NCBI RefSeq assembly: GCF_029109325.1
Contig: NZ_JAQKQJ010000010.1
Span: 62,001-126,000 of the forward strand
Length of the DNA: 64,000 nt
Direction: 5' to 3'
Source: Nodosilinea sp. PGN35
Lineage (GTDB): Bacteria > Cyanobacteriota > Cyanobacteriia > Phormidesmidales > Phormidesmidaceae
Below, piece by piece: positions 35,590-43,812 of this stretch. Within the stretch, counting starts at the first letter, position 1. Each line of letters begins with the position of its first letter. Under the pieces are notes generated by a model. The model was not told the origin of the DNA and made no database searches. It saw only the letters and a program-made list of their open reading frames with translations. The position numbers and the translations under genes are program-made.

Positions 35590-36413
35590 CGATTGACGAG
35601 CGCCGCGTGCGCCAGATTTTGATCAACCTGCTCACCAACGCGGTCAAATTTACCCCTGAGGGGGGGCGCGTCAGCCTGACGGCCACGCCGGAGTTAGGCC
35701 AGATCGGCGGCGCAACCCAGCCTGTGCTGCGCTTTGCCGTCCGAGATACGGGCATTGGTATTGCCCCCGACGATCGCCAGAAGCTGTTTCAACCCTTCAT
35801 TCAGATCGACAGCGCCCTCAACCGCCAGTACCAGGGCACGGGGCTGGGCCTCACCCTGGTGAAGCAGATCACCGAGCTGCACGGCGGCCAGGTGGGGTTG
35901 AGCAGTGAGGTCGGCGTCGGCAGCTGTTTTACCATCGACCTGCCCTATAACCTGGGGGAGGGCTCAGACCCTGCGGGGCTGCAGGCCGCCGCGCTCACCG
36001 AGCTGCCCGCTGCCCCTCCGCCCCAGCAATGGCCTCTAATTCTGCTGGTGGGTCACCAGGAGGCGACGATGAGTACCGCGGTCAACTATCTGAGCGCTAA
36101 GGGCTATCGCCTGCGGGTGGCTTGCCAGGGCGAGGCGGCCCTGGCTCTGGCCCTGGCCGAAAAGCCCGATCTGATCGTGATCGATATGCAGCTGCCGGGG
36201 GGGGATGGCCTGGGGGCAATTCGCCGCATCCGTGACGATCCGCACCTGGCCGCTTGCCCGCTCATCGCCCTCACCGCGCTGCCAACGGCAGGCGATCGCG
36301 ATCGCTGCCTGGCAGCCGGAGCTAACCAGCACCTGGGCAAACCGCTGAAGCTCAAGCAGCTTGCCGCCGCCATTCAGCAGTTGCTGACCCCCGTCGCGCC
36401 CTCTATCCCCTAA
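35499..36413 (+). pseudogene. Hybrid sensor histidine kinase, C-terminal part (HATPase_c-REC), frame-shifted continuation
   Basis: True homology in this frame starts near 35570 and carries the ATPase domain missing from the preceding frame: N box ILINLLTNAVKFTPEGG, G1 DTGIGIAPDD, F box FQPFIQI and G2 GTGLGLTLVK. A receiver follows, with IVIDMQLPGGDGLG (acceptor Asp at about 36183) and a C-terminal KPL. Together with 32290-35589 it makes one protein of about 1370 residues. Either the gene is split by a real one-base deletion, or the deletion is a sequence error in a short homopolymer. The next gene starts 14 bases later. Confidence 0.8.
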
Positions 36414-36427
36414 CTCACCGTAGCGCC

Positions 36428-38188
36428 ATGCCACCGACCTCTGTCACCTCTATCTTGATCGTTGATGACGACCCCAATAATTTTGACGTCATTGAGGCTC
36501 TACTCGACGCCCAGGGCTATCAGCTGCACTACGCCAGCACGGGGGAAGCGGCGATCGCCGCCCTCGACCTGCTAGAACCCGACCTGGTTTTGCTCGATGT
36601 CATGATGCCCGGCCTCGACGGATTCGAGGTTTGCCGCCAGATCAAGTCGTCGCCCACCTGGGCTACCCTGCCGGTGATTATGGTGACGGCCCTGAGCGAA
36701 AAACAGGATCTCGCCCGCTGCTTTAGCGCCGGGGCCAACGACTTTATCAGCAAGCCGATCAACCGGCTAGAGCTGATTGCCAGGGTGCGATCGATGCTGC
36801 TGCTGCGGGAGCAGTACCGGCAGCTAGAGACCTTTAACGCCCAGCTCGAAGCCAAGGTGCTAGAGCGTACGGCCCAACTCCAGGCGATCATTTCCCAAGA
36901 TGCCTTAACCCAGCTGCCCAGCCGGGCCGCTCTAATTGAGACATTGGCAGAGCTGCTGCAAACTGAGGGGTCGGCCTTTGCGGTCATCTACCTCGACTGC
37001 GACCAGTTCAAGCTGATCAACGGTTCCTTTGGCTATGCCCTGAGCAACCAGCTGCTTCAGGCGATCGCCAAGCGGCTCCAGCGGCTGGTGCCCAGCGACG
37101 GCCTGCTGGCCTGTCTGGGAGGCAACGAGTTCTGTATTCTGCTGCGCCAAACCAGCGATATAGAGCAGGTCAAACTGCTGGTTGGGGCCATTTTAGACAG
37201 CTTCCAGGCCCCCTTTACCGCGTCAGGGCTGGATATTTTCATCACCGCCTGCCTGGGGATTGTCTTGGGCCACAGTGGCTACCCCTGCCCCGAGCAGCTT
37301 CTCCAGGATGCTGGGGTCGCCATGTATCGGGCCAAGCAGCAGGGCACCGGCAGCTATCAATTCTTTGACCCGCAAATGCACCAGACTATGGTCGATCGCC
37401 TGGCCCTCGAAAATGACCTCAAGCGTGCCCTCGATCGCCAGGAATTTGTGGTGTATTACCAGCCCATTGTTCACCTCAAAACCCTCAAAATTGTCGGCCT
37501 AGAGGCGCTGGTGCGCTGGCAGCACCCCCACCGTGGCCTGGTGGCCCCCGGCGAGTTTATTCCCCTGATGGAAACCACCGGGCTGGTGGTGCCGGTGGGC
37601 CTGCTCATTCTCAAGCAGGCCTGTCAGCAGCTGCACCGCTGGCAGCAGCAGGGCTGGAGCGAGCTGACCATGAGCGTCAACCTGTCGGTGCGGCAGTTTG
37701 CCTGCCCCACCCTGCTCGAAGACATAGACCAGATCTTGGCCGCTACTGGCATCAACCCCGCCCGGCTCAAGCTGGAAATTACCGAAAGCGCTATTATGGA
37801 GAACGCCGAGACGGCGATTGCCCTGGTGGAGGCCCTGCGATCGCGGCAGATTCAGATCAGCATTGACGACTTTGGCACGGGCTATTCTTCCCTGGGCTAC
37901 CTGCACCGGTTTTTGGTCAACGACCTCAAAATCGATCGGTCGTTTATTAGCCAAATTCAAGTCTTGACCTCCAAGTACAAGGTCGTAGACACCATTATCA
38001 CCCTGGGTCAGCAGCTGGGCTTGACCGTCACCGCCGAAGGCATCGAGACCGAGCCCCAGCTGGCGCGCTTGCAGCAGCTCAACTGTGAGCTGGGGCAGGG
38101 CTATCTTTTCTCCAAACCCTTGCCAGCGGCTGACATTGAGGCCCGTTTTCTCCAGAGCAAAGATAGCTCCCTCGTGCTGCTGGCCTAG
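36428..38188 (+). CDS. Response regulator with GGDEF and EAL domains (c-di-GMP turnover)
   Basis: This 586-residue protein has a receiver at about 8-125 (ILIVDDDPNNFD, LVLLDVMMPGLDGFE, K in ISKPI), a short coiled coil, a GGDEF domain at about 155-320 and an EAL domain at about 325-580. The cyclase signature is LGGNEF instead of GGDEF, so the cyclase is probably impaired or regulatory. The phosphodiesterase motifs are intact: GLEALVRW, NLSVRQF, EITESAIM, IDDFGTGYSSL, KIDRSFI, TAEGIET. The likely output is c-di-GMP hydrolysis in response to phosphorylation by the hybrid kinase encoded immediately upstream. Confidence 0.9.
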   Translation: MPPTSVTSILIVDDDPNNFDVIEALLDAQGYQLHYASTGEAAIAALDLLEPDLVLLDVMMPGLDGFEVCRQIKSSPTWATLPVIMVTALSEKQDLARCFSAGANDFISKPINRLELIARVRSMLLLREQYRQLETFNAQLEAKVLERTAQLQAIISQDALTQLPSRAALIETLAELLQTEGSAFAVIYLDCDQFKLINGSFGYALSNQLLQAIAKRLQRLVPSDGLLACLGGNEFCILLRQTSDIEQVKLLVGAILDSFQAPFTASGLDIFITACLGIVLGHSGYPCPEQLLQDAGVAMYRAKQQGTGSYQFFDPQMHQTMVDRLALENDLKRALDRQEFVVYYQPIVHLKTLKIVGLEALVRWQHPHRGLVAPGEFIPLMETTGLVVPVGLLILKQACQQLHRWQQQGWSELTMSVNLSVRQFACPTLLEDIDQILAATGINPARLKLEITESAIMENAETAIALVEALRSRQIQISIDDFGTGYSSLGYLHRFLVNDLKIDRSFISQIQVLTSKYKVVDTIITLGQQLGLTVTAEGIETEPQLARLQQLNCELGQGYLFSKPLPAADIEARFLQSKDSSLVLLA

Positions 38189-38511
38189 TGGCGCTATGCC
38201 ACTCAACGCCAGGGCCGGGGGACGGCTGCGATCGCGCTCCTCACAGGATTTTGCCGGGAGATTGCAGGGCCCATGCCCCTACAAACCGGGGGTATACGGG
38301 CGAGATTCGCTACTGCCCTCAATTTGGTAGAGTTATAGCTATAGCCAACCTGGTTAGGACGGTTTTCCTAGAAGCGTTTGAACGTCCAAACGTTTCTGAG
38401 GCTTCTGATTGTCCTCACCGAGGTGACCATGGCTATACCCTGCAAGGGCCGATCCAGCCCGGTGGCTCTTGGGTCAGCTTCGCCAGGGCGCACCCGTGCG
38501 CAAAGTCTAGA
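38189..38511. other. Intergenic region with repeat fragments
   Basis: No supported gene in 323 bases. Positions 38264-38300 contain ATGCCCCTACAAACCGGGGG then TATAC, the complement of part of the MITE-like element at 51891. GCGTTTGAACGTCCAAACGT at 38373-38392 belongs to the GTGTGAACG repeat family. Confidence 0.55.
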
Positions 38512-39522
38512 ATGTTCCCTTCACAGCAGCACCCCAGTCGTCACGTGTGGGACTTTTGGTACCACTTTGAGCCAGACACCAAGCTTTTCCATATCTTTTA
38601 TCTCAATGCCGACCGAGCGCTAGCCCGCTCAGGGCAGCACCACTACGCCGCCTGCGTAGGCCATGCCACCACTGCTGATTTTGGGGCGATCGCCTGGGGC
38701 AGCGCTGATAGTTTTGACGTCCTCAAGCCTCCTCTATCCCACTGGGCCAATACCTGTCTGTGGAGCGGAGATGTGATCAGGGTAAAAGACGGCTATCTCC
38801 TGTTTTACACATCGCGGGATAGCCGCCGAGACGACGGCATGACCCAGAGCATTGGGGTGGCCCACACCAGCGACCTGGGGTCTAACCAGTGGCACTTCTT
38901 GGATACCCAGCTGACGCCACAGTTTTTTTATCAGGCCCGAGGTCTTGAAGGCGATCGCACCATCCACGCCTGGCGCGATCCCTTTTTGTTTCGGCAGCGA
39001 GAGCGTCGCCAAATTTTTATGCTGGTGTCGGCCAAGGCGCTGCACGGCCCCTGGGGCCAGCGGGGGGCGATCGCGCTCCTGCAAGCTACCGACGACACCT
39101 TCGCCCAGGTGGTGCGCGGCGATGGCGAATGGAATTATCTCACGCCGCTCCTAGCCCCCGGGTGGTACTCCGAAATGGAAGTTCCCCAGCTATATCAGCA
39201 GCCCGAGGGGGGCTACCAACTAGTGTTTTCCTGCTGGGCGAAGTACGATTTCTCGCCGACTACAGGGGGCCGAGGCGGGTTTCAGGGGGCAACGCTTCCC
39301 CACCTCTGGGCTGCGAACCCCCAGGGAATTGAGTACCCTCCCTCTAGTCCCACAGTCCGGGTGCTGATGCCAGAAACCCAGGGCCTCTACGCCTGCCGCG
39401 TTGTGCCCGAACTGGACGGCGAAATCATTGGGTTTGATAGCCAAACCGGAGGCATCCGCCGCAGCGGCATCCAAACCCGCTGGGTATCGATGGATCGCGA
39501 CTTTTCTGATCTGGCCGTCTGA
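38512..39522 (+). CDS. Glycoside hydrolase family 32/68-like beta-propeller protein
   Basis: Starting at ATG 38512 (336 residues) the protein shows the three acidic positions of GH32/68/43 five-bladed propellers: an Asp in RHVWDFWYHF (nucleophile position), RDP in IHAWRDPFLF and Glu in SEMEVPQLYQ. LFYTSRDS and the GxR-type loops fit levansucrase or invertase relatives. No signal peptide is visible. It might cleave or transfer fructosyl or other furanosyl units, but substrate residues are not recognisable and the protein may be a distinct subfamily. Confidence 0.65.
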   Translation: MFPSQQHPSRHVWDFWYHFEPDTKLFHIFYLNADRALARSGQHHYAACVGHATTADFGAIAWGSADSFDVLKPPLSHWANTCLWSGDVIRVKDGYLLFYTSRDSRRDDGMTQSIGVAHTSDLGSNQWHFLDTQLTPQFFYQARGLEGDRTIHAWRDPFLFRQRERRQIFMLVSAKALHGPWGQRGAIALLQATDDTFAQVVRGDGEWNYLTPLLAPGWYSEMEVPQLYQQPEGGYQLVFSCWAKYDFSPTTGGRGGFQGATLPHLWAANPQGIEYPPSSPTVRVLMPETQGLYACRVVPELDGEIIGFDSQTGGIRRSGIQTRWVSMDRDFSDLAV

Positions 39523-39540
39523 GGAGAGGTGGGAGAGTGG

Positions 39541-39612
39541 GGGAGTTTTGAGTGTGGAGTTTTGAGTGCTTTGTGTACGGCAACAAAACTCAAAATTGAG
39601 CATTCAAAACTT
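39541..39612. repeat. AGTTTTGAGTG inverted dispersed repeat
   Basis: Arms AGTTTTGAGTGTGGAGTTTT and complement AAACTCAAAATTGAGC, loop containing GTGTACGGCAAC. Located after the GH32-like gene. Confidence 0.65.
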
Positions 39613-39698
39613 TTCCCCACCTCCCTCACCGCCCCCCTCACCCCCCACCCTACCGGCTGTAGTAGGATCTGGACATCCCAGCGCCACCCTCCAACCCA

Positions 39699-41093
39699 AT
39701 GCAGAATTCTGGCTTTTTCCGCAGTGCCCAGCGGTGGGTATCTCGCACCCCCGAGCGCGCCCTCAACCAGGCCTACGAAGCCGCCCAGATGATCGTGGCG
39801 ATCGAGCGTGAATACTTTGGCGGCAACCCGATCTCGACCCGCTACGGCAGCTATGGCGACAGCGCTATGGCGTATTTTCAGGGCGAGCTGAAGAAATACC
39901 TGAACCTGATAAAAGTTCGCATGGTGGTGTTTCGAGCCAGCCGCTCGGTGGTGCGGGTCAGCGATCCCAGAATGACAGAGGTGCAGCTGCCCGCCGCTGG
40001 GTCTGACGAGCTGGCCGTCAGCGTGATCGATCAGCAAGCGATGTTTTTTCGCAAGCTTCAGCTAATTGACGAAGTGCTAGCCCGCTACGCCGATCTCGAC
40101 GCCAGCCCCGAGCGGGTGATTACCCTGGCCAACGAGGGCAGCGGCAGCCTAGAGCCCCCCCCTTCAACCCAGGTGCTGCGCTCTAAGGCCACCCAGGCCC
40201 GCAGCAGCGGGCCAAATTTAGCCAGTCAGAATGGGGCCGCAGCCGCTGTAACCAACCCCCTTAACCCCGATGGTACGCGGGCGGCGGGCCTCTCTGATCG
40301 GGTGAACGTGCTGCCCCGCTCCATTCTTCGCACCGTCGATCGCATTCGCCAAGACCTCGACCCCAACGCCGAGCAGGAGGTGGTGAAAGAATTTCGCAAA
40401 TCCAAATCTAAAACCACCGCCGCCATCCGGTTTTTGCTGCTGCTGGTGATTGTGCCGCTGCTCACCCAGCAGTTTACTAAGACCTTCATTGTGGGGCCAG
40501 TGGTCGATCGGCTGCGGGCCGGGGCCGAAGAAGCCGACGTCTTCCTCAATATTGAAATGGAAGAAGAGGCCCTCCACGAACTTCAGCAGTTTGAAGAACG
40601 GCTGCGCTTTGAGGTACTGATTGGCAAAGCTCCCCCCCTCTCTGAACTCAACATCGAGCAGCGAGTGCGCTCCAAGGCCACCGAAATCGAAGAAGACTAT
40701 CGCACCCGCAGCGCCAGCGCCGTCAAAAATGTGTTTGCCGACATTCTGGCCGCAGCGGCCTTTGCCCTACTGTTGATCACCCGCAAGCAGGACGTAGCCA
40801 ATATCAAATCTTTTATGGATGAGATCGTCTACGGCCTCAGCGACAGCGCCAAAGCCTTCATTATTATCCTGTTCACCGATATTTTTGTCGGCTTCCACTC
40901 GCCCCACGGCTGGGAGATCTTGCTGGAAGGACTCTCGCGCCACCTGGGCTTTCCCGCCAACCGCGACTTTATCTTTCTGTTTATCGCCACCTTTCCGGTG
41001 ATCCTCGACACCATCTTCAAGTACTGGATCTTCCGCTACCTGAACCGGATTTCGCCCTCGGCAGTGGCGACGTATAAGAATATGAATGAGTAG
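39699..41093 (+). CDS. pxcA: Proton extrusion protein PxcA (CemA family)
   Basis: PxcA (also PcxA/CotA) is needed for light-induced Na+-dependent proton extrusion and supports inorganic carbon uptake at low pH. The 464 residues include the cyanobacterial N-terminal part (RALNQAYEAAQMIVAIEREY) and the CemA domain at about 230-464 with IRFLLLLVIVPLLTQQF, LLLITRKQDVANIKSFM, KAFIIILFTDIFVGFHSPHG and a C-terminal KYWIFRYLNRISPSAVATY. Four membrane helices are expected. The gene precedes the ARTO oxidase operon on the same strand but is separated by 656 bases. Confidence 0.95.
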   Translation: MQNSGFFRSAQRWVSRTPERALNQAYEAAQMIVAIEREYFGGNPISTRYGSYGDSAMAYFQGELKKYLNLIKVRMVVFRASRSVVRVSDPRMTEVQLPAAGSDELAVSVIDQQAMFFRKLQLIDEVLARYADLDASPERVITLANEGSGSLEPPPSTQVLRSKATQARSSGPNLASQNGAAAAVTNPLNPDGTRAAGLSDRVNVLPRSILRTVDRIRQDLDPNAEQEVVKEFRKSKSKTTAAIRFLLLLVIVPLLTQQFTKTFIVGPVVDRLRAGAEEADVFLNIEMEEEALHELQQFEERLRFEVLIGKAPPLSELNIEQRVRSKATEIEEDYRTRSASAVKNVFADILAAAAFALLLITRKQDVANIKSFMDEIVYGLSDSAKAFIIILFTDIFVGFHSPHGWEILLEGLSRHLGFPANRDFIFLFIATFPVILDTIFKYWIFRYLNRISPSAVATYKNMNE

Positions 41094-41230
41094 GGGAGTG
41101 GGGAGTGAGGGAGTGGGGAGTGAGGGAGTGGGGAGTGAGGGAGATAAGGAAGTTTTGAGTGTTGAATTTTGTCAGTCCTTCTGACTGGCTACGCCTACGC
41201 GTAGCGTCTCCAGAGGAGAAATTTTGAATT
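41091..41230. repeat. GGGGAGTGAGGGAGT tandem and AGTTTTGAG repeats
   Basis: A 15-base GGGGAGTGAGGGAGT unit repeats three times (41098-41145), followed by AGTTTTGAGTGTTGAATTTT and a segment GGCTACGCCTACGCGTAGCG (41190-41209), a palindromic motif common in cyanobacterial genomes. The rest of the gap to 41749 shows no gene; it should contain the ARTO promoter. Confidence 0.65.
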
Positions 41231-41749
41231 TGGGGGATAGGGGAATCAGGATGGGGGGAGTCTGGATCGAGAGAAAAGCAGCTAATTGCAGTTTCCCAAA
41301 GGCCCATTCGCAAAACATAGGTTTAAACCGATGATCGATCAGTCCTTTCCGTGGGGTGAAGGGCGGCGGAACGCCCTTCCAGACGGGGGGCTGGGGCCAG
41401 CGATATGGCCCCAGCGGTAGATCTGGCTTGCGACCCAAATTGTGCGCCGCGCAATCCTACGCCACGTCCCCGATCTAGCGCTACGGTTTTTGCACCGGGC
41501 AAATGCCATTCGCCTCTACCACCCTCTATCGCCGGACAGAGTAATTTTCTCTCAACAAAAATTAACATTTCCTAAATATTCCCGCTGATCTCTGTCCAGC
41601 AGTGAGAGAATCTGCCCACATCTAATCTGGCCCTAGCTATTGACGGCTCCCGTGCCTACCCTATAAAAAGCAGTTGGCCATGCCCCCAACGTCAACCTCT
41701 AACCCCGTCGTTTTTCCTGTCGCTCAAGCCCCTACCCAAGGAAAGCCCC

Positions 41750-42247
41750 GTGTTTGAGTACCTGCCCCCACTCAACGACCACAACCTCCCCTACCCCGAC
41801 ACCATTCACCCAATCGTGGTGCACTTCGTGATCGCCATGGTGCTATTCGCCGTGCTCTGCGACCTGATTGGCTTTTTGACCAAGAATACCCGCCTGTTCG
41901 AGGTCAGCTGGTGGAACATGGTGTTTGCCACCGTCTCAATTTTTATCGCCATTATCTTTGGCCAAATTGAAGCTGGCCTAGCCGAACCCTACCCCGCAGC
42001 GGTGGGCGATCTAAACCTACACACTCTGATCGGCTGGTCGCTCTCCGGCATCATCGCGGCGTTGACCGGCTGGCGCTACATTATTCGCATTCGCACGCCC
42101 GACAAGCTGCCTGGGGCCTACCTGGGCCTCAATGGTCTGCTGTTCGCGATCGTTCTGTTTCAGGTCTACCTGGGCGACAAGCTGGTGTGGGTCTACGGGC
42201 TGCACAGCGCCCCCTTAGTCGAAGCCAGCCGGGGAGGTGTCCTGTGA
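41750..42247 (+). CDS. DUF2231 membrane protein (ARTO operon, first gene)
   Basis: This 165-residue protein from a GTG start has four hydrophobic segments and the DUF2231 motif TIHPIVVHFVIAM with a paired His. HTLIGWSLSGIIAALTGWRY forms the third segment. The family often precedes cytochrome oxidase genes in cyanobacteria and might bind heme or quinol, though this is unproven. It overlaps the next gene as GTGA, so translation is coupled. Confidence 0.8.
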   Translation: MFEYLPPLNDHNLPYPDTIHPIVVHFVIAMVLFAVLCDLIGFLTKNTRLFEVSWWNMVFATVSIFIAIIFGQIEAGLAEPYPAAVGDLNLHTLIGWSLSGIIAALTGWRYIIRIRTPDKLPGAYLGLNGLLFAIVLFQVYLGDKLVWVYGLHSAPLVEASRGGVL

Positions 42248-42834
42248 GCGTTTGGTTTTTGGTTGTTGAGACCGGGGCAAACAACTTGCCCTACACCATT
42301 CCCATTCACCCCAACCTGGTGCATTTGACGCTCGGTCTGTTTATTGTGGCGATCGGCTTTGATATTGTGGGGGCGCTGTTCCCGTTAGAAAAGCGGGTGT
42401 TTAAGTTTCTGGCGATTCCGGCCACCCGCTCCAACCTGTTCGATGTGGGCTGGTACAACATGGTGGCAGCGGCGATCGTCACCTTTTTCACCGTCGCCGC
42501 TGGCTTTTACGAAATTTTACTGGCCGATATGACGGTCGAGGGCGTCAGCGCCTGGGGTCTGGGCATTCAAGACACTATGATCTGGCACGGTTTGGGGGGC
42601 GTGCTAATCCTAACGCTGATTGTGGCCATGACCGTGTGGCGAGGGTTTCAGCGCTATGTTTGGCGGCAGGATCGGGCGCGCCAGGTGCAGTGGAGCTACC
42701 TGCTGGTGGGGCTGGCGGTCTTTGGGCTGATGTTTGCCCAGGGCACCCTGGGCGCTCACCTGGGCGGCGATTTTGGCGTGCATGTGACAGCGGATCAGCT
42801 GCTGCGATCGGGGGGCAACCCCAACCAGCTCTAA
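42244..42834 (+). CDS. DUF2231 membrane protein (ARTO operon, second gene)
   Basis: The GTG at 42244 overlaps the previous stop; the product has 196 residues. The motif IPIHPNLVHLTLGLF, a WYNMVAAAIVTFF segment and DTMIWHGLGGVLIL with a third His show it is a paralogue of the first gene. Four or five hydrophobic segments. Two diverged DUF2231 proteins together could form a heterodimer serving the oxidase. Subunit II follows after 15 bases with an AAGGAAC ribosome-binding site. Confidence 0.8.
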   Translation: MSVWFLVVETGANNLPYTIPIHPNLVHLTLGLFIVAIGFDIVGALFPLEKRVFKFLAIPATRSNLFDVGWYNMVAAAIVTFFTVAAGFYEILLADMTVEGVSAWGLGIQDTMIWHGLGGVLILTLIVAMTVWRGFQRYVWRQDRARQVQWSYLLVGLAVFGLMFAQGTLGAHLGGDFGVHVTADQLLRSGGNPNQL

Positions 42835-42849
42835 AGGAACTACCGCGCT

Positions 42850-43812
42850 ATGACGACACCAACAACACCAAAAGAACCCCGCAGTCTTTCCTTTCGCACC
42901 GTTGCTCAACTGGTCGCTCTGGCGATCGCCGATGCCGCCATCAGCCTCTGGGTCGGTCGCCAGGCCTACCTCTGGATGCCGCCCCAGGCCTCCGCCGAGG
43001 CCGTGCTGGTCGATGACCTGTTCGGCTTTTTGACCACCATCGGCAGCTTTATTTTTTTGGGGGTCTCGGCGGCGCTGCTGTACTCGGTGCTGTTTCAGCG
43101 GGCGGGCAAGTACGACACCAGCGACGGCCCCCCGGTCGAAGGCAACCTGCTGGTCGAAATTCTCTGGACGACGATTCCCCTGGGGCTGGTGATCTGGATT
43201 GCCACCTACAGCTTTCAGATCTACGACAAAATGGCCATTCTTGGCCCGATGGAGCACATGAACCACGTGCCCAGCCTGGGCCTGATGCCCCCCGCCGAGG
43301 CCGCCACCCTGCCCGCCGTGCCCGAGAAAACCCCGATTGAAGTCCACGTGCGCCAGTGGGCCTGGGAGTTTCGCTACCCTGATCAGAACATCACCAGCAC
43401 CGAGCTGCACCTGCCGGTGAACGAGCGGGCCAGGCTCAAGCTGATCTCTGAGGACGTGCTGCACGGGTTCTACGTGCCCGCCTTTCGGGTCAAGCAGGAT
43501 GTGATCCCCGGCAGCGCCATTGACTTTGGCTTTACCCCCATCCGCGAGGGGCGCTACCGGCTGCGCGACTCCGACTACAGCGGCACCTACTTTGCCGCCA
43601 ACCAGGGGGTCGTGGTGGTCGAGTCGGAGGAATCTTACCAGCAGTGGCTGGCCGATGCCGCCGCCCAGCCCCTCACCGAGGCTGACAACCGCGCCTTTCG
43701 GGAGTTTACCAAAGCGGGCGATCGCCCCATCAGCCCCGGCTGGAAAACCGTCGAACCCGCCCCACCCCCCCGTGTCAACTTTGCCAGCGCCGAGGAAGAG
43801 AGCTATGAGTAA
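42850..43812 (+). CDS. ctaC: Terminal oxidase subunit II of ARTO type, CuA ligands absent
   Basis: This 320-residue protein has two membrane helices (about 55-83 and 103-124) and a cupredoxin domain with RQWAWEFRYP and EDVLHGFYVPAFRVKQDVIP. In cytochrome c oxidases the CuA loop is CSxxCGxxHxxM; here it reads DSDYSGTYFAAN, so the two Cys, the second His and the Met are D240, S244, F248 and N251. Loss of CuA is the hallmark of the cyanobacterial alternative respiratory terminal oxidase, thought to use quinol. A Met/His-containing insert (GPMEHMNHVPSLGLMPP) lies between helix 2 and the cupredoxin domain. Its stop overlaps the ctaD start by eight bases. Confidence 0.9.
   Translation: MTTPTTPKEPRSLSFRTVAQLVALAIADAAISLWVGRQAYLWMPPQASAEAVLVDDLFGFLTTIGSFIFLGVSAALLYSVLFQRAGKYDTSDGPPVEGNLLVEILWTTIPLGLVIWIATYSFQIYDKMAILGPMEHMNHVPSLGLMPPAEAATLPAVPEKTPIEVHVRQWAWEFRYPDQNITSTELHLPVNERARLKLISEDVLHGFYVPAFRVKQDVIPGSAIDFGFTPIREGRYRLRDSDYSGTYFAANQGVVVVESEESYQQWLADAAAQPLTEADNRAFREFTKAGDRPISPGWKTVEPAPPPRVNFASAEEESYE

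Noticed and set aside
41098..41145. Possible CRISPR-like array
   Set aside because: The 15-base GGGGAGTGAGGGAGT units are directly tandem without spacers; the same applies to the 21-base purine repeat at 55702.
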